Shown here piece after piece: positions 51,594 through 59,891 of a stretch of 64,000 bases of DNA. A program made the position numbers and the translations under genes. Numbering within the stretch: the first letter of the stretch is position 1; each line of letters opens with the position of its first letter. The notes beneath the pieces are model-generated. The model did no database searches. It saw only the letters and a program-made list of their open reading frames with translations, and was not told where the DNA came from. Origin of the DNA: Gaiellasilicea sp037721555 (GTDB lineage: Bacteria; Actinomycetota; Thermoleophilia; Gaiellales; Gaiellaceae); NCBI GenBank assembly GCA_037721555.1, contig JBBJOI010000015.1, positions 1 through 64,000 on the forward strand, read 5' to 3'.

Positions 51594-53673
51594 CGTCCGG
51601 CGTGTCCCGGCTCCCTGGGCCTGGCTTGCCGGGATCGTTGTCGCCTCCTTCCTGCTCCGCGCCTGGCTCGCGCGCGGGATGGTCGCGCCGTTCATCATGG
51701 TCGACGAGCTCATCTACTCCGAGCTCGCGCGGAGCATCGCGGCGGACGGCGCGCTACGGGTCCGCGACGTACCGGCAGGCGGGTTCAGCGTCGTCTACCC
51801 GCTCCTGATCAGCCCCGCGTACGCGCTCTTCGACTCGCTGCCCGACGCCTACGCCGCGGTGAAGACGCTGAACGCCCTCGCGATGTCCCTTGCGGCGATC
51901 CCCGCCTACTTCCTCTCGCGGCGGGTCGTCGGGCCGGGGCTGTCGCTCCTGGCAGCGGTGCTCGCCGTGGCCCTACCGTCCCTCGCCTACACGGGCGCGG
52001 TGATGACCGAGAACGTCTTCTATCCGCTCTTCCTGACGCTGGCGCTCGTGGTCGTGCTCGTCCTCGAGCGCCCCACGTTGCCTCTACAGGCAACGTTGCT
52101 GGCACTGGTCGCCGTCGCTTTCGGCACCCGCGTACAGGCCGTCGCGATCCTGCCGGCGATCGTCGTCGCGCCGTTCCTGCTCGCGCTGTTCCAGGGCCGG
52201 CCTCTGCGCCCGACGCTGCGCCCGTTCCGTTGGCTTTACGTCGCGATTCTCGGCGGCGCAGTGCTGGTGCTGGGCGTCCAGGCCGCGCGTGGCCGTTCGC
52301 TCAGTGACCTTCTCGGCGCCTATGCCGTCGTCGGCGACGGCAACTACCGGCCCGAGGCCGTGGCGCGCTTCTTCCTGTACCACCTGGCGGAGCTCGACCT
52401 CTACCTCGGTGTCGTGCCGATGGCGGCCTTTGTCGTCGTCGTCGCGCTCGCTCGGCGGCTCGGCCCTGAGGTCGGCGCCTTCGCCGCGGCTGCCGTGTCG
52501 CTCTCGGTCTCGCTGCTGCTCGTCGTCGCCGCGTTCGCTTCCGTCTTCGCGAACCGCATCCAGGAGCGAAACACGTTCGTGCTCGCACCGTTCTTTCTGA
52601 TCGGCCTGCTCGTCTGGGTCGAGCGCGGCGCCCCGCGGCCGCCGCTCCTCGCCGCGGCCGCCGCGATCGGCGCCGCGCTCCTGCCCCTCGCGATCCCGTT
52701 CGAGCGCTTCATCGAGACCGGCGCCATCTCCGACACGCTGGCGCTACTGCCGATCTGGGCCGCGTTCGGCTCGCTCCTCCTCGATTCCATCGATGCGACC
52801 GTGCTCGTAGGAGGCGCGATCGCGGCCGTTCTCTTCCTGTTCCTGCCGCGCCGGTACGCGCTCGCTCTCCCGCTCCTCACCCTGGCCTTCTTCGCAGCGA
52901 TGTCGCACAACGTGTGGTTCGGCGAGCGCGGCTTCAGACAAGCCTCCGGTGGCGCGCTCTTCCAGGGCATCCGCACCGGCGACCGCGGCTGGATCGACGG
53001 CGCCGTGCCGGAGGGCACGCGTGTCGCAATCGTCTGGACCGGCGTGACGGATCGCTTCGTCGTCAACCAGAACGAGTTCTTCAACCGCGCGGTCGGGCCG
53101 ATTTACTACATCGGTGGTCCGACGCCCGGCGGCCTCGCGGAGACGGAGGTACGCCTGGACGCCGACGACGGAACGGTGCGCCTTGCGAGCAATGCTGCGC
53201 TCGACGAGGAGTACGTGCTCCTCGAGGGCACCATCTCGCCCGACAGGGGCCTGGAGGTCGCACGCGACCGGGCGCTCGGCCTGACCCTCTGGCGCCTCGA
53301 AGAGCCGCTCGTCTCCTCTGAGACGGAGATCGAGGGCCTGTACCCCAACGACACGTGGTCGGGCAAGCGGGTCACGTTCACGCGCCGCAACTGCCGCGGC
53401 GGCACGCTGGCAGTCTCGCTCTCGAGCGACCCGGCTCTGTTCAGTGAGCGGCAGACGGTCACGGCCACCGTCGGGAATCGGGTCGCGACGCGCACGCGAA
53501 TCGCACCTGCCGGCACAGCCGTGCTGCACGTGCCGCTACAGCCGCGAGGCGGCGATTGCCGGGTCGTATTCGACGTCGCGGAGACGAAGGTTCCGGCCGA
53601 GGTCCTCCCCGGAAAGACCGACGACACCCGGGAGCTCGGCGCCCACTTCGGCGACTTCCACGTCACGCCGTGA
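51583..53673 (+). CDS. GT-C fold membrane glycosyltransferase (GT39/ArnT-like)
   Basis: A 696-residue protein with about 12-13 helices in the first 455 residues and a soluble extracytoplasmic domain of about 230 residues. MVDELIYSELARSIAADGAL near residue 44 is the acidic first loop (Asp-Glu) of the family, which takes sugars from polyprenyl phosphate outside the membrane. TENVFYPLFLTLALVVVLVL follows. The C-terminal domain has a beta-rich pattern. TTG 51583 has GAGG 6 nt upstream and overlaps the preceding GT by 11 bp. Repeat P2 copy b lies in the helix-5 codons. Confidence 0.85.
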   Translation: MVDSVRRVPAPWAWLAGIVVASFLLRAWLARGMVAPFIMVDELIYSELARSIAADGALRVRDVPAGGFSVVYPLLISPAYALFDSLPDAYAAVKTLNALAMSLAAIPAYFLSRRVVGPGLSLLAAVLAVALPSLAYTGAVMTENVFYPLFLTLALVVVLVLERPTLPLQATLLALVAVAFGTRVQAVAILPAIVVAPFLLALFQGRPLRPTLRPFRWLYVAILGGAVLVLGVQAARGRSLSDLLGAYAVVGDGNYRPEAVARFFLYHLAELDLYLGVVPMAAFVVVVALARRLGPEVGAFAAAAVSLSVSLLLVVAAFASVFANRIQERNTFVLAPFFLIGLLVWVERGAPRPPLLAAAAAIGAALLPLAIPFERFIETGAISDTLALLPIWAAFGSLLLDSIDATVLVGGAIAAVLFLFLPRRYALALPLLTLAFFAAMSHNVWFGERGFRQASGGALFQGIRTGDRGWIDGAVPEGTRVAIVWTGVTDRFVVNQNEFFNRAVGPIYYIGGPTPGGLAETEVRLDADDGTVRLASNAALDEEYVLLEGTISPDRGLEVARDRALGLTLWRLEEPLVSSETEIEGLYPNDTWSGKRVTFTRRNCRGGTLAVSLSSDPALFSERQTVTATVGNRVATRTRIAPAGTAVLHVPLQPRGGDCRVVFDVAETKVPAEVLPGKTDDTRELGAHFGDFHVTP
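52077..52094. repeat. Palindromic repeat P2, copy b
   Basis: GTTGCC-N6-GGCAAC in a GT-C gene; the pairing extends to 9-bp arms ACGTTGCCT/AGGCAACGT at 52075-52096. Arms and spacing equal those at 20854-20871. Confidence 0.6.
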
Positions 53674-54740
53674 GGATCGCCTGGGACGTCAGCCCCCTCT
53701 CGCACCCGCGAACCGGCATCGGCAACTACATCCTTGGCTCGCTCACGGGCCTGCTCGAGGCGGCGGGGGACGCGCACGAGGTCGTCGCGTTCGCGCCGAC
53801 GAGCCCCCGCGGGCGCAGGCGCATCAGGGAGGCGCTCGAGAAGCTTCCGGTGGAGACACGCACTGTCGTACTCCCGTTCTCACACGCGTTCCGGATGGCC
53901 TGGAGCCGGGCGCGCCGGCCGGCTGCCGAGAGTTGGCTCGGCAGCATCGACGCCCTCCTCTTCAGCGACTGGATGGTGCCGCCTCAGCGCGCCGGCCTGC
54001 GCTCGACGATGATCCACGACCTCGTTCCCGTGCGCTTCCCGGAGTGGGTGACGCCGCGAACGCGGGCGATGCACGGCTATAAGTACGCCCGCGCGAGTGA
54101 GTGCGACCTCGTCTTCGTCAACTCGGCCTACACCGCGCGCGACGTCGCGGAGCTACTTGCGGTGCCGCCCGACCGGATCCACGTCGCCCCACCAGGAGTC
54201 GACCGCAGCTACTCGCCCGACGGAGAGCGCACCTCGCTCGGGCGTCCTTACCTCCTCAGCCTGGCGACGCTCGAGCCGCGGAAGAACCTCGGCACGCTCG
54301 TCGAGGCCTGGCGGCCGCTCCGCGACGAGCTCTCGCTTGCGCTCGCGGGTGCGGCCGGCTGGGGCGATGCCCCACTCCTCGACGAGCGGGGCATCGAGAA
54401 GCTCGGCTTCGTCCCGTACGCGGCGGCCGCGGGCCTGATGCGCGGCGCGGCCGTCTTCGCGTACCCCTCCCGCTTCGAGGGCTTCGGCATTCCGATCGTG
54501 GAGGCGATGGCCAGCGGGGTTCCCGTGGTGGCCTCTGCCCACCCCTCGCTCGACGAGGCGTGCGGAGCTGCCGCCGTCCGGGTCGATCCAGACGACGTCG
54601 AGGCGATGACCGCCGGCATCCGGGAGGCGCACGAGCGCCGGGCCGAGCTGGTCACGCTGGGTCTCGCCCACGCCTCCCAGTTCAGCTGGCGCCGCACCGG
54701 CGAGATCCACCTGCGGGCCTTCGAGGAAGCTGCGGCGTGA
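53670..54740 (+). CDS. Glycosyltransferase family 4
   Basis: A 356-residue GT4 enzyme from GTG 53670 (VRIAWDVSPLSHPRTGIGNY), coupled to the GT-C stop (GTGA). RTGIGNYILGSLTGLLEAAG is the acceptor loop; STMIHDLVPVRFPEWVTPRT and PYLLSLATLEPRKNLGTLVE are the WbdA/MtfB-like elements, and YPSRFEGFGIPIVEAMASGV near 265 is EX7E. It is the first of three related GT4 genes in a row (53670, 54737, 55732) that share the DVSPL/DVAPL opening and LEPRKN motif and look like ancient tandem duplicates. Confidence 0.93.
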   Translation: MRIAWDVSPLSHPRTGIGNYILGSLTGLLEAAGDAHEVVAFAPTSPRGRRRIREALEKLPVETRTVVLPFSHAFRMAWSRARRPAAESWLGSIDALLFSDWMVPPQRAGLRSTMIHDLVPVRFPEWVTPRTRAMHGYKYARASECDLVFVNSAYTARDVAELLAVPPDRIHVAPPGVDRSYSPDGERTSLGRPYLLSLATLEPRKNLGTLVEAWRPLRDELSLALAGAAGWGDAPLLDERGIEKLGFVPYAAAAGLMRGAAVFAYPSRFEGFGIPIVEAMASGVPVVASAHPSLDEACGAAAVRVDPDDVEAMTAGIREAHERRAELVTLGLAHASQFSWRRTGEIHLRAFEEAAA

Positions 54741-55732
54741 AGGTCGGGCTCGACGTGGCGCCGCTGCTGCAGACGCGTGCGGGCACCGCTCGCTGGCTGA
54801 ACGGACTGAAGGGGGAGCTCGAGCGGCGGCAGGACGTCACGGTGCTCCCGCTCTCGTGGGGCGGTCGCGGTCGGCTGACCGCGGTCGCGCGCGACGTCGT
54901 CTGGTATCCCGCACTGGTCGCGCACGCAGCGTCGCGCAGGCAGGTGGACGTGCTCCACTGCACGATCTTCCGGGCGCCGCCGCGCGCCCGCGTCCCGACC
55001 ATCCTCACCGTGCACGACCTGGCCGTCCTGCGGCACCCGGACGTCTTCCCGCTCTGGACGCGTCTCTACGGGCGAACGGCTCTGCGGCCGACGATCCGCT
55101 CGGCCGACCGCGTGATCGCCGTCTCCGAGTTCTCGAAGCGGGAGGTCGTGGAACTGGCCGGCGTCGACGAGTGGGTCGTCGACGTCGTGCCGAACGGCGT
55201 CGAGCGGGTCTTCGACGCCGACGGCCCAGCGGCCTCGGGTGAGTACGCGCTTGCGGTCGGGACTGTCGAGCCGCGCAAGAACCTGGCTCGCACGATTGAG
55301 GCGGCGGCGCGGGCGGGGATCGAGCTGCGCGTCGTCGGCGACCCCGGTTGGGGGAATGTCACCCTTGCCGGCCCCCACGTTCGGCGGCTCGGCTTCGTCG
55401 CGGACGAGGAGCTCGCGGCTCTCTATCGCGGCGCCCGTTGCCTCGTCTTCCCCTCGTTGTACGAGGGGTTCGGGATCCCGGCCGCCGAGGCGATGGCCTG
55501 CGGTACGCCCGTCGTGACGAGTGCGGGCAGCGCGATGGCGGACGTCGTCGGCCGAGCGGGCATCCTCGTCGACCCCCTCGACCCCGGCTCGATCGCGAAC
55601 GGCATCGACGAGGCCGACCGGCGGCGCGACGAGCTCGTCCGGCTCGGTCTCGAGCGTGCCCGCCTCTTCACGTGGGAGCGCGCCGCCGAGGCCGCCGTCG
55701 GCTCGTACGCGAGGGCGCTCGGACGCGGCTAG
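54737..55732 (+). CDS. Glycosyltransferase family 4
   Basis: A 331-residue GT4 enzyme from GTG 54737 (VKVGLDVAPLLQTRAGTARW), the second of three adjacent relatives. TRAGTARWLNGLKGELERRQ is the acceptor loop, PTILTVHDLAVLRHPDVFPL the mid-domain element, YALAVGTVEPRKNLARTIEA the donor-domain start and FPSLYEGFGIPAAEAMACGT near 240 the EX7E site. The stop TAG shares its last base with the GTG of the next gene, and that junction is where repeat P1 copy c begins. Confidence 0.93.
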   Translation: MKVGLDVAPLLQTRAGTARWLNGLKGELERRQDVTVLPLSWGGRGRLTAVARDVVWYPALVAHAASRRQVDVLHCTIFRAPPRARVPTILTVHDLAVLRHPDVFPLWTRLYGRTALRPTIRSADRVIAVSEFSKREVVELAGVDEWVVDVVPNGVERVFDADGPAASGEYALAVGTVEPRKNLARTIEAAARAGIELRVVGDPGWGNVTLAGPHVRRLGFVADEELAALYRGARCLVFPSLYEGFGIPAAEAMACGTPVVTSAGSAMADVVGRAGILVDPLDPGSIANGIDEADRRRDELVRLGLERARLFTWERAAEAAVGSYARALGRG

Positions 55733-55751
55733 TGTCGCAGCGTCACAAGCC
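55732..55751 (+). repeat. Palindromic repeat P1, copy c
   Basis: GTGTCGCAGCGTCACAAGCC, identical to copy b. It forms the start codon and first six codons of the next GT4 (V-S-Q-R-H-K-P), the same frame as copy a. Confidence 0.8.
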
Positions 55752-56763
55752 CCTCGTCGTCGTCGACGCCGACACCCTCGGGCGGCAGCGGACAGGCGAC
55801 GAGCGCTACGTCCTCAATCTTCTGCGCGAGCTCGCGGAACCCGCGGCCGAGGCTGGGATCCGGATCGCCGCCGTCACCCGGCGTCCGGACCTCGTCCCGG
55901 ACGGGATCGAGCCACTCACGCTCACGACGGCCGTGCAGGAGCTGCGGATGCTCCTGACGCTGCCGCGGCTGCTCCGACGGGTCGGTGCGGCGCTCGTGCA
56001 CACCCAGTACGCCGTGCCGCTCCGATCGCCGTGCCCGGCGGTCGTGACGATCCACGACCTCTCGTTCGAGCGCGATCCGGCGTTGATGCCGTTCCGGGAC
56101 CGACTCGTCTTCAGGAATGTCGTCCCTCGGGCCGCACGAGCAGCGGCGCGTGTCCTGACCGTGTCGGAGCGGACGAAGCGCGACCTGCTCGAGCTCTACG
56201 GCCTGCCGGCCGACAAGGTGGTCGTGACGCCCAACGGCGTCGAAGCCGCCTTTGCGCCAAGTGACGCTGTGTCACAAGGCGCGTACGTGCTCGCGATCGG
56301 CGCCGTCCAGATCCGCAAGAACCAGCTCGCAGCCGTCGAGGCAGCGGCCGAGGCCGGCTTGCCGATCGTCGTCGTCGGTCCGGTGAAGGACGAAGCGCTC
56401 GCGCAGAGGCTGCGGGAGCGGGGAGCCGACGTGCGTGGCTACGTGTCCCAGAACGATCTCGTCGAGCTCCTGCACGGTGCCGCCTGCCTCGTCCAGGCCT
56501 CCCACTTCGAGGGCTTCGGCCTCCCCCTCCTCGAGGCGATGGCGAGCGGAACTCCCGTGGTCGCGGTAGACGAGCCCGCCCTGCGAGAGGTGGCGGGAAA
56601 GGCAGCGGTGATCGTGCCCGAGCGCGAGCTCGCCGCCGGTATCCGCCTTGCGGTGGCAGACCGCGAGCGCCTCCGGGCGGCGGGGCTCGAGCGGGCTAAG
56701 GCATTCAGCTGGCGCGCGTCCGCTGAGCGCACGCTCGCGGTCTACCGGGCGGCCCTGAGGTGA
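55732..56763 (+). CDS. Glycosyltransferase family 4, start codon supplied by repeat P1
   Basis: A 343-residue GT4 enzyme, third of the three relatives. GTG 55732 is the first base triplet of repeat P1 and gives VSQRHKPLVVVDADTLGRQR; the first seven residues look added before the native LVVVDADTLG strand. ALVHTQYAVPLRSPCPAVVT, VVTIHDLSFERDPALMPFRD, YVLAIGAVQIRKNQLAAVEA and ASHFEGFGLPLLEAMASGTP are present. A related dyad (P1 copy d) lies at 56261-56280 in the inter-domain codons. It overlaps the next GT2 by 4 bp. Confidence 0.92.
   Translation: MSQRHKPLVVVDADTLGRQRTGDERYVLNLLRELAEPAAEAGIRIAAVTRRPDLVPDGIEPLTLTTAVQELRMLLTLPRLLRRVGAALVHTQYAVPLRSPCPAVVTIHDLSFERDPALMPFRDRLVFRNVVPRAARAAARVLTVSERTKRDLLELYGLPADKVVVTPNGVEAAFAPSDAVSQGAYVLAIGAVQIRKNQLAAVEAAAEAGLPIVVVGPVKDEALAQRLRERGADVRGYVSQNDLVELLHGAACLVQASHFEGFGLPLLEAMASGTPVVAVDEPALREVAGKAAVIVPERELAAGIRLAVADRERLRAAGLERAKAFSWRASAERTLAVYRAALR
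56261..56280 (+). repeat. Repeat P1-like dyad, copy d
   Basis: GTGACGCTGTGTCACAAGGC resembles the complement of P1 (GTGACGCTGCGACAC) and forms a GTGAC/GTCAC dyad. It is in the same gene as copy c. Confidence 0.45.
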
Positions 56764-57518
56764 GCGTCTCCGCCGTGGTCGTCTCGCACGGGCACGCCGA
56801 CGAGCTCGAGCGATCGTTGCCGGCTCTGGCCCCCCAGGTCGACGAGCTGCTCGTGATCTCGAACCTCCCCGGCTCGGTCGGCGTGACGCCGGAGGGGACG
56901 CGGGTGCTCGCGAACGAGTCGCCACTTCCGTTCGCGGCGAACGTGAACAAGGGCATCGCGGCCACGAGCGGCGACTACGTCCTCGTCTCCAACCCCGACG
57001 CGGCTCCCGACGCCGGCGCGGTTGCAGCGCTCACGACCTTCGCCGAGGCGCACCCGCGCGCGGGCCTCGTCGGGCCGCTCGTCTTCTGGCCGGACGGTAC
57101 CTGGCAGCCCTCGCTGCGCCGGTTCCCGACGGTCTTCGGGACGATCGTGCGCCGGACGCCGCTCCGTCTCCTCCGGCGTCCGTACGAGCACCAGACGAGC
57201 CACTATGGAACGCGACCGGAGCTACCCGTTCAGGGCGACTGGCTCCTCGGCGGCGCCTGCCTGCTGATGCGTCGGACGATGCTCGAGGAGCTCGGCGGCT
57301 GGGACGCCGGCTACCGCCACTACGTGGAGGACATCGACGTCGCCTATCGCGCTGCCAAGTCGGGGTGGGAGCGCTGGCTCGTCCCCGCCGCGTCCGTCCG
57401 CCACGATTACGCCGCGGTGATCGACAAGCGCTTTGTATCCCGCCACACTCTCTGGCACCTGCGCGGGATGCTCCGCTTCGTGCGCAAGCACCCAGAGCGG
57501 TTGCGGGCCTTGCTTTAA
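56760..57518 (+). CDS. Glycosyltransferase family 2 (rhamnosyltransferase-like)
   Basis: A 252-residue GT2 enzyme from GTG 56760 (VSVSAVVVSHGHADELERSL). FAANVNKGIAATSGDYVLVS and NPDAAPDAGAVAAL (in place of the DXD site) lie in the first half; QGDWLLGGACLLMRRTMLEE and YVEDIDVAYRAAKSGW carry the acidic catalytic region. It is shorter than most WbbL-type enzymes and lacks their C-terminal helices. It is the last gene of the long operon from 48869; the following gap turns AT-rich. Confidence 0.9.
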   Translation: MSVSAVVVSHGHADELERSLPALAPQVDELLVISNLPGSVGVTPEGTRVLANESPLPFAANVNKGIAATSGDYVLVSNPDAAPDAGAVAALTTFAEAHPRAGLVGPLVFWPDGTWQPSLRRFPTVFGTIVRRTPLRLLRRPYEHQTSHYGTRPELPVQGDWLLGGACLLMRRTMLEELGGWDAGYRHYVEDIDVAYRAAKSGWERWLVPAASVRHDYAAVIDKRFVSRHTLWHLRGMLRFVRKHPERLRALL

Positions 57519-57551
57519 AGCTTTGAGGCTTCATAAACAGCTGGAGCTGCC

Positions 57552-57557
57552 GATAAT
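57552..57557 (+). promoter_or_regulatory. Putative -10 box for the HD-GYP regulator
   Basis: GATAAT, 6 nt before GTG 57564, in a short AT-rich gap (57519-57563) that also holds the palindrome CTTTAAAG. This marks the end of the glycan locus. Confidence 0.4.
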
Positions 57558-57563
57558 CGTCGA

Positions 57564-58691
57564 GTGCGGCCCGACCCGATCAATCAACGCATCCTCGTCG
57601 TCGACGACGAGGCGCAGATCCGCTCACTCCTGACCCGCCTGCTCGAGGCGCAAGGCTACGCGTGCTCGACCGCAGCCGGCGCGAGCGAGGCACGGCGCCT
57701 GCTCGCCGCGGACGACTTCGCGCTCGTCCTTTGCGACGTGAATATGCCGGGCGAGTCCGGTCTCGACTTCGCGCAGGAGGTGCTCGTGGACTACCCCGAC
57801 ACGGCAATCGTGATGGTCACCGGCGCCGACGACCGGCGTCACGCGGAGAGGGCGCTCGCCAACGGTGCCTACGGGTACATGCTGAAGCCGTTCAAGCCGA
57901 ACGAGCTCCTGATCAACGTGGTCAACGCGCTGCGGCGACGCACGCTCGAGATCGAGAATCGAGAGAGTCGGAATCGACTCGAGCAGACGGTGCTCGAGCG
58001 CACGTCGACGCTGAGGGAAACGATCGCACAGCTCGAGAGCTCGGAGAGCGAGCTGCGGCGGCTGCGCGAGGAGACGATCCGCCGGCTCTCCTGGGCCGCC
58101 GAGTTCCGCTCGAACGAGACGGGCCAGCACCTCCTCCGCATGAGCCTCTACTGCACGCTGCTCGCGCGGCTCGTCGGCCTCGATGCCGATCGCACCGAGA
58201 TGATCCGGATCGCGAGCCCGATGCACGACGTCGGGAAGATCGGCATCCCGGACCGGATCCTGTCCAAGCCGACCTCCCTGACGCCCGAGGAGCGCGCGGT
58301 GATGCAGGCGCATACGGAAATGGGCCACCGCATCCTCACGGGATCCGACGTCGAGTTGCTCGATCTCGCCGCCACCCTCGCGCTGACCCACCACGAGCGG
58401 ATCGACGGCCAGGGCTATCCCTGCGGACTCGAGGACGACGACATCCCGCTCGAAGGGCGGATCGCAGCGATCGCCGACGTCTTCGACGCGCTCACGTCCG
58501 ACCGCGTCTACCGCCTCGCCTTCCGCCCGGACGAGGCGCGTGAGCAGATGCTCACCGGCCGGGGAACGCAGTTCGACCAGGAGCTCCTGGACCTCTTCTT
58601 CGGCGCCTGGGACGACGTCCTGGCGATCCGGCGCGCCGCCAGCGACGGCCGTCCTATACAGACGGCGCTGCTGGCTCACTCGACCCGCTAG
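57564..58691 (+). CDS. Response regulator with HD-GYP output domain
   Basis: A 375-residue two-part regulator. The receiver domain (about 9-125) has LVVDDEAQIR, the phospho-accepting aspartate in LCDVNMPGESG near residue 58, MVTGADD and the MLKPFKP lysine. A coiled coil (about 130-175) follows. The HD-GYP domain (about 180-350) has IASPMHDVGKIGIPDRIL and HHERIDGQGYP, so metal ligands and the GYP triad are intact, predicting cyclic-di-GMP hydrolysis. Start is GTG 57564. Its likely sensor partner next door is a pseudogene, so the source of phosphate is unclear. Confidence 0.94.
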   Translation: MRPDPINQRILVVDDEAQIRSLLTRLLEAQGYACSTAAGASEARRLLAADDFALVLCDVNMPGESGLDFAQEVLVDYPDTAIVMVTGADDRRHAERALANGAYGYMLKPFKPNELLINVVNALRRRTLEIENRESRNRLEQTVLERTSTLRETIAQLESSESELRRLREETIRRLSWAAEFRSNETGQHLLRMSLYCTLLARLVGLDADRTEMIRIASPMHDVGKIGIPDRILSKPTSLTPEERAVMQAHTEMGHRILTGSDVELLDLAATLALTHHERIDGQGYPCGLEDDDIPLEGRIAAIADVFDALTSDRVYRLAFRPDEAREQMLTGRGTQFDQELLDLFFGAWDDVLAIRRAASDGRPIQTALLAHSTR

Positions 58692-59831
58692 AGGTTTCGA
58701 TGACTCGCTCCACAGAGGGGCTCTCGTACAGGCTGGTGCCGTCCGGCGCGAGGACGCGGATCACGTCCGACGCGTGCTCGATCAGCGAGCGGAAGTGCTC
58801 CTCGCGCTCCCGGAGTGCCTCGTCTGCCCGCCGGCGCTCCGTGATGTCCTCGCCGATCGTGACGATCCCCGCGACCTCGCCGACCGCGTCGCGCTGAACC
58901 GTGCTGCTCCAGCGGATGGTGCGGTGCTCGCCGCTGCGGGTGCGGATCGTGCTCTCGAAGTTTGCCCGGATGTTGCTGCGCGCCATGCAATCGAAGTAGT
59001 CCGCCCTCACCGTCAGGATCGTCGTCGAAGCGCTCGAACCAGTCGCTGCCGACGACCTCATGCCGCTTACAGCCGGTGAGCTTGAGGAAGAAGTCGTTCG
59101 CGAAGGTGAGGACGCCCTGGGCATCGACCCCGATTGCGATCAGCGAGACGCTCTCGAGCGTCTCGCAAAACCGTTATTCGGAAGCGCGCTCGGCCGCTTC
59201 GGCGCGGCGCCGCTCGGTGACATCGTGGAAGCTCAGCACACGGCCGACGATCCGGTCGTCCAGGCGCTACGGGGTGGAGAGAAACTCGAACACACGACCG
59301 TCAGCCAGTTGGAACACCTCGAAGGTCTCCTGTTCCGGCTCGTCGTACCACTCCTGCACCTTCGCCAGGATCGCCTTCGGCTCGTTGAACTGGCCCGAGA
59401 CAGCGGCGAGCAGCGCCTCAGTGTCTCCGGAGTCGACGAGCTCCTGTTGCAGACGCCACATCTCGGCGAAGCGCCTGGGCGTTCCCTCGCATCCAGCAAA
59501 TCCTGTCGTCGCTCGAGCGGAAGCGATACTCGAAGCCGTAGTCCCGTCCGGTCCGCACCGCCTCCTCGTACAGCTCGAAGACACGGTCACGATCCGCGGG
59601 GTGGATCCGGTCGCTCCAGAAGCGTTGATCGGCGAAGAAGGCCGACGCCGGATAGCCCGTGACCACCTCGGTCGCCCCGCTCAATTAGGTGAACCGGCGC
59701 GTCCGGACGTCGAACTCGGAGACGACGGCCGCGACGGTGTCGACCAGCTCGTGCAGGCGCTCGACCGACCGACGGGAGTCGCGCGAGGCGCGGGCAGTCG
59801 TGGCAACGAGCGTCCAGGCGCGTCTCCACAT
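58654..59831 (-). pseudogene. Decayed multi-PAS sensor gene
   Basis: From ATG 59831 the minus strand encodes successive PAS domains broken by several lesions. TAA at 59685-59687 interrupts RTRRFT/LSGATEVVTGYPAS. A deletion and frameshift lie near 59470-59520 after DRICWMR. TAG at 59267-59269 follows RVFEFLSTP, with RLDDRIVGRVLSFHDVTERR continuing in the same frame. TAA at 59174-59176 precedes TLESVSLIAIGVDAQGVLTF. A second frameshift near 59000-59030 restores RTIRWSSTVQRDAVGEVAGI. The last PAS is cut short at the HD-GYP gene end. No histidine kinase or GGDEF domain remains. It fills what would otherwise be a 1.2-kb gap. Confidence 0.88.
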
Positions 59832-59877
59832 CCTGCTCTTATCGGCCGTCGGCGCCGGGACTCTTGCCTCGGTTCTG

Positions 59878-59883
59878 TACGCT
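59878..59883 (+). promoter_or_regulatory. Putative -10 box for the FAD oxidase gene
   Basis: TACGCT, 8 nt before ATG 59892, facing away from the PAS pseudogene. Confidence 0.4.
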
Positions 59884-59891
59884 CGGCCGTC

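Noticed and set aside
58654..59831. Programmed recoding or stop-codon readthrough to express the PAS gene
   Set aside because: Both TAA and TAG stops occur, along with frameshifts and a truncated end; simple decay explains all of it.
58962..59891. A plus-strand 5' extension of the FAD oxidase gene
   Set aside because: It is antisense to recognisable PAS domains; ATG 59892 begins just before the FAD-binding motif and follows a -10-like box.
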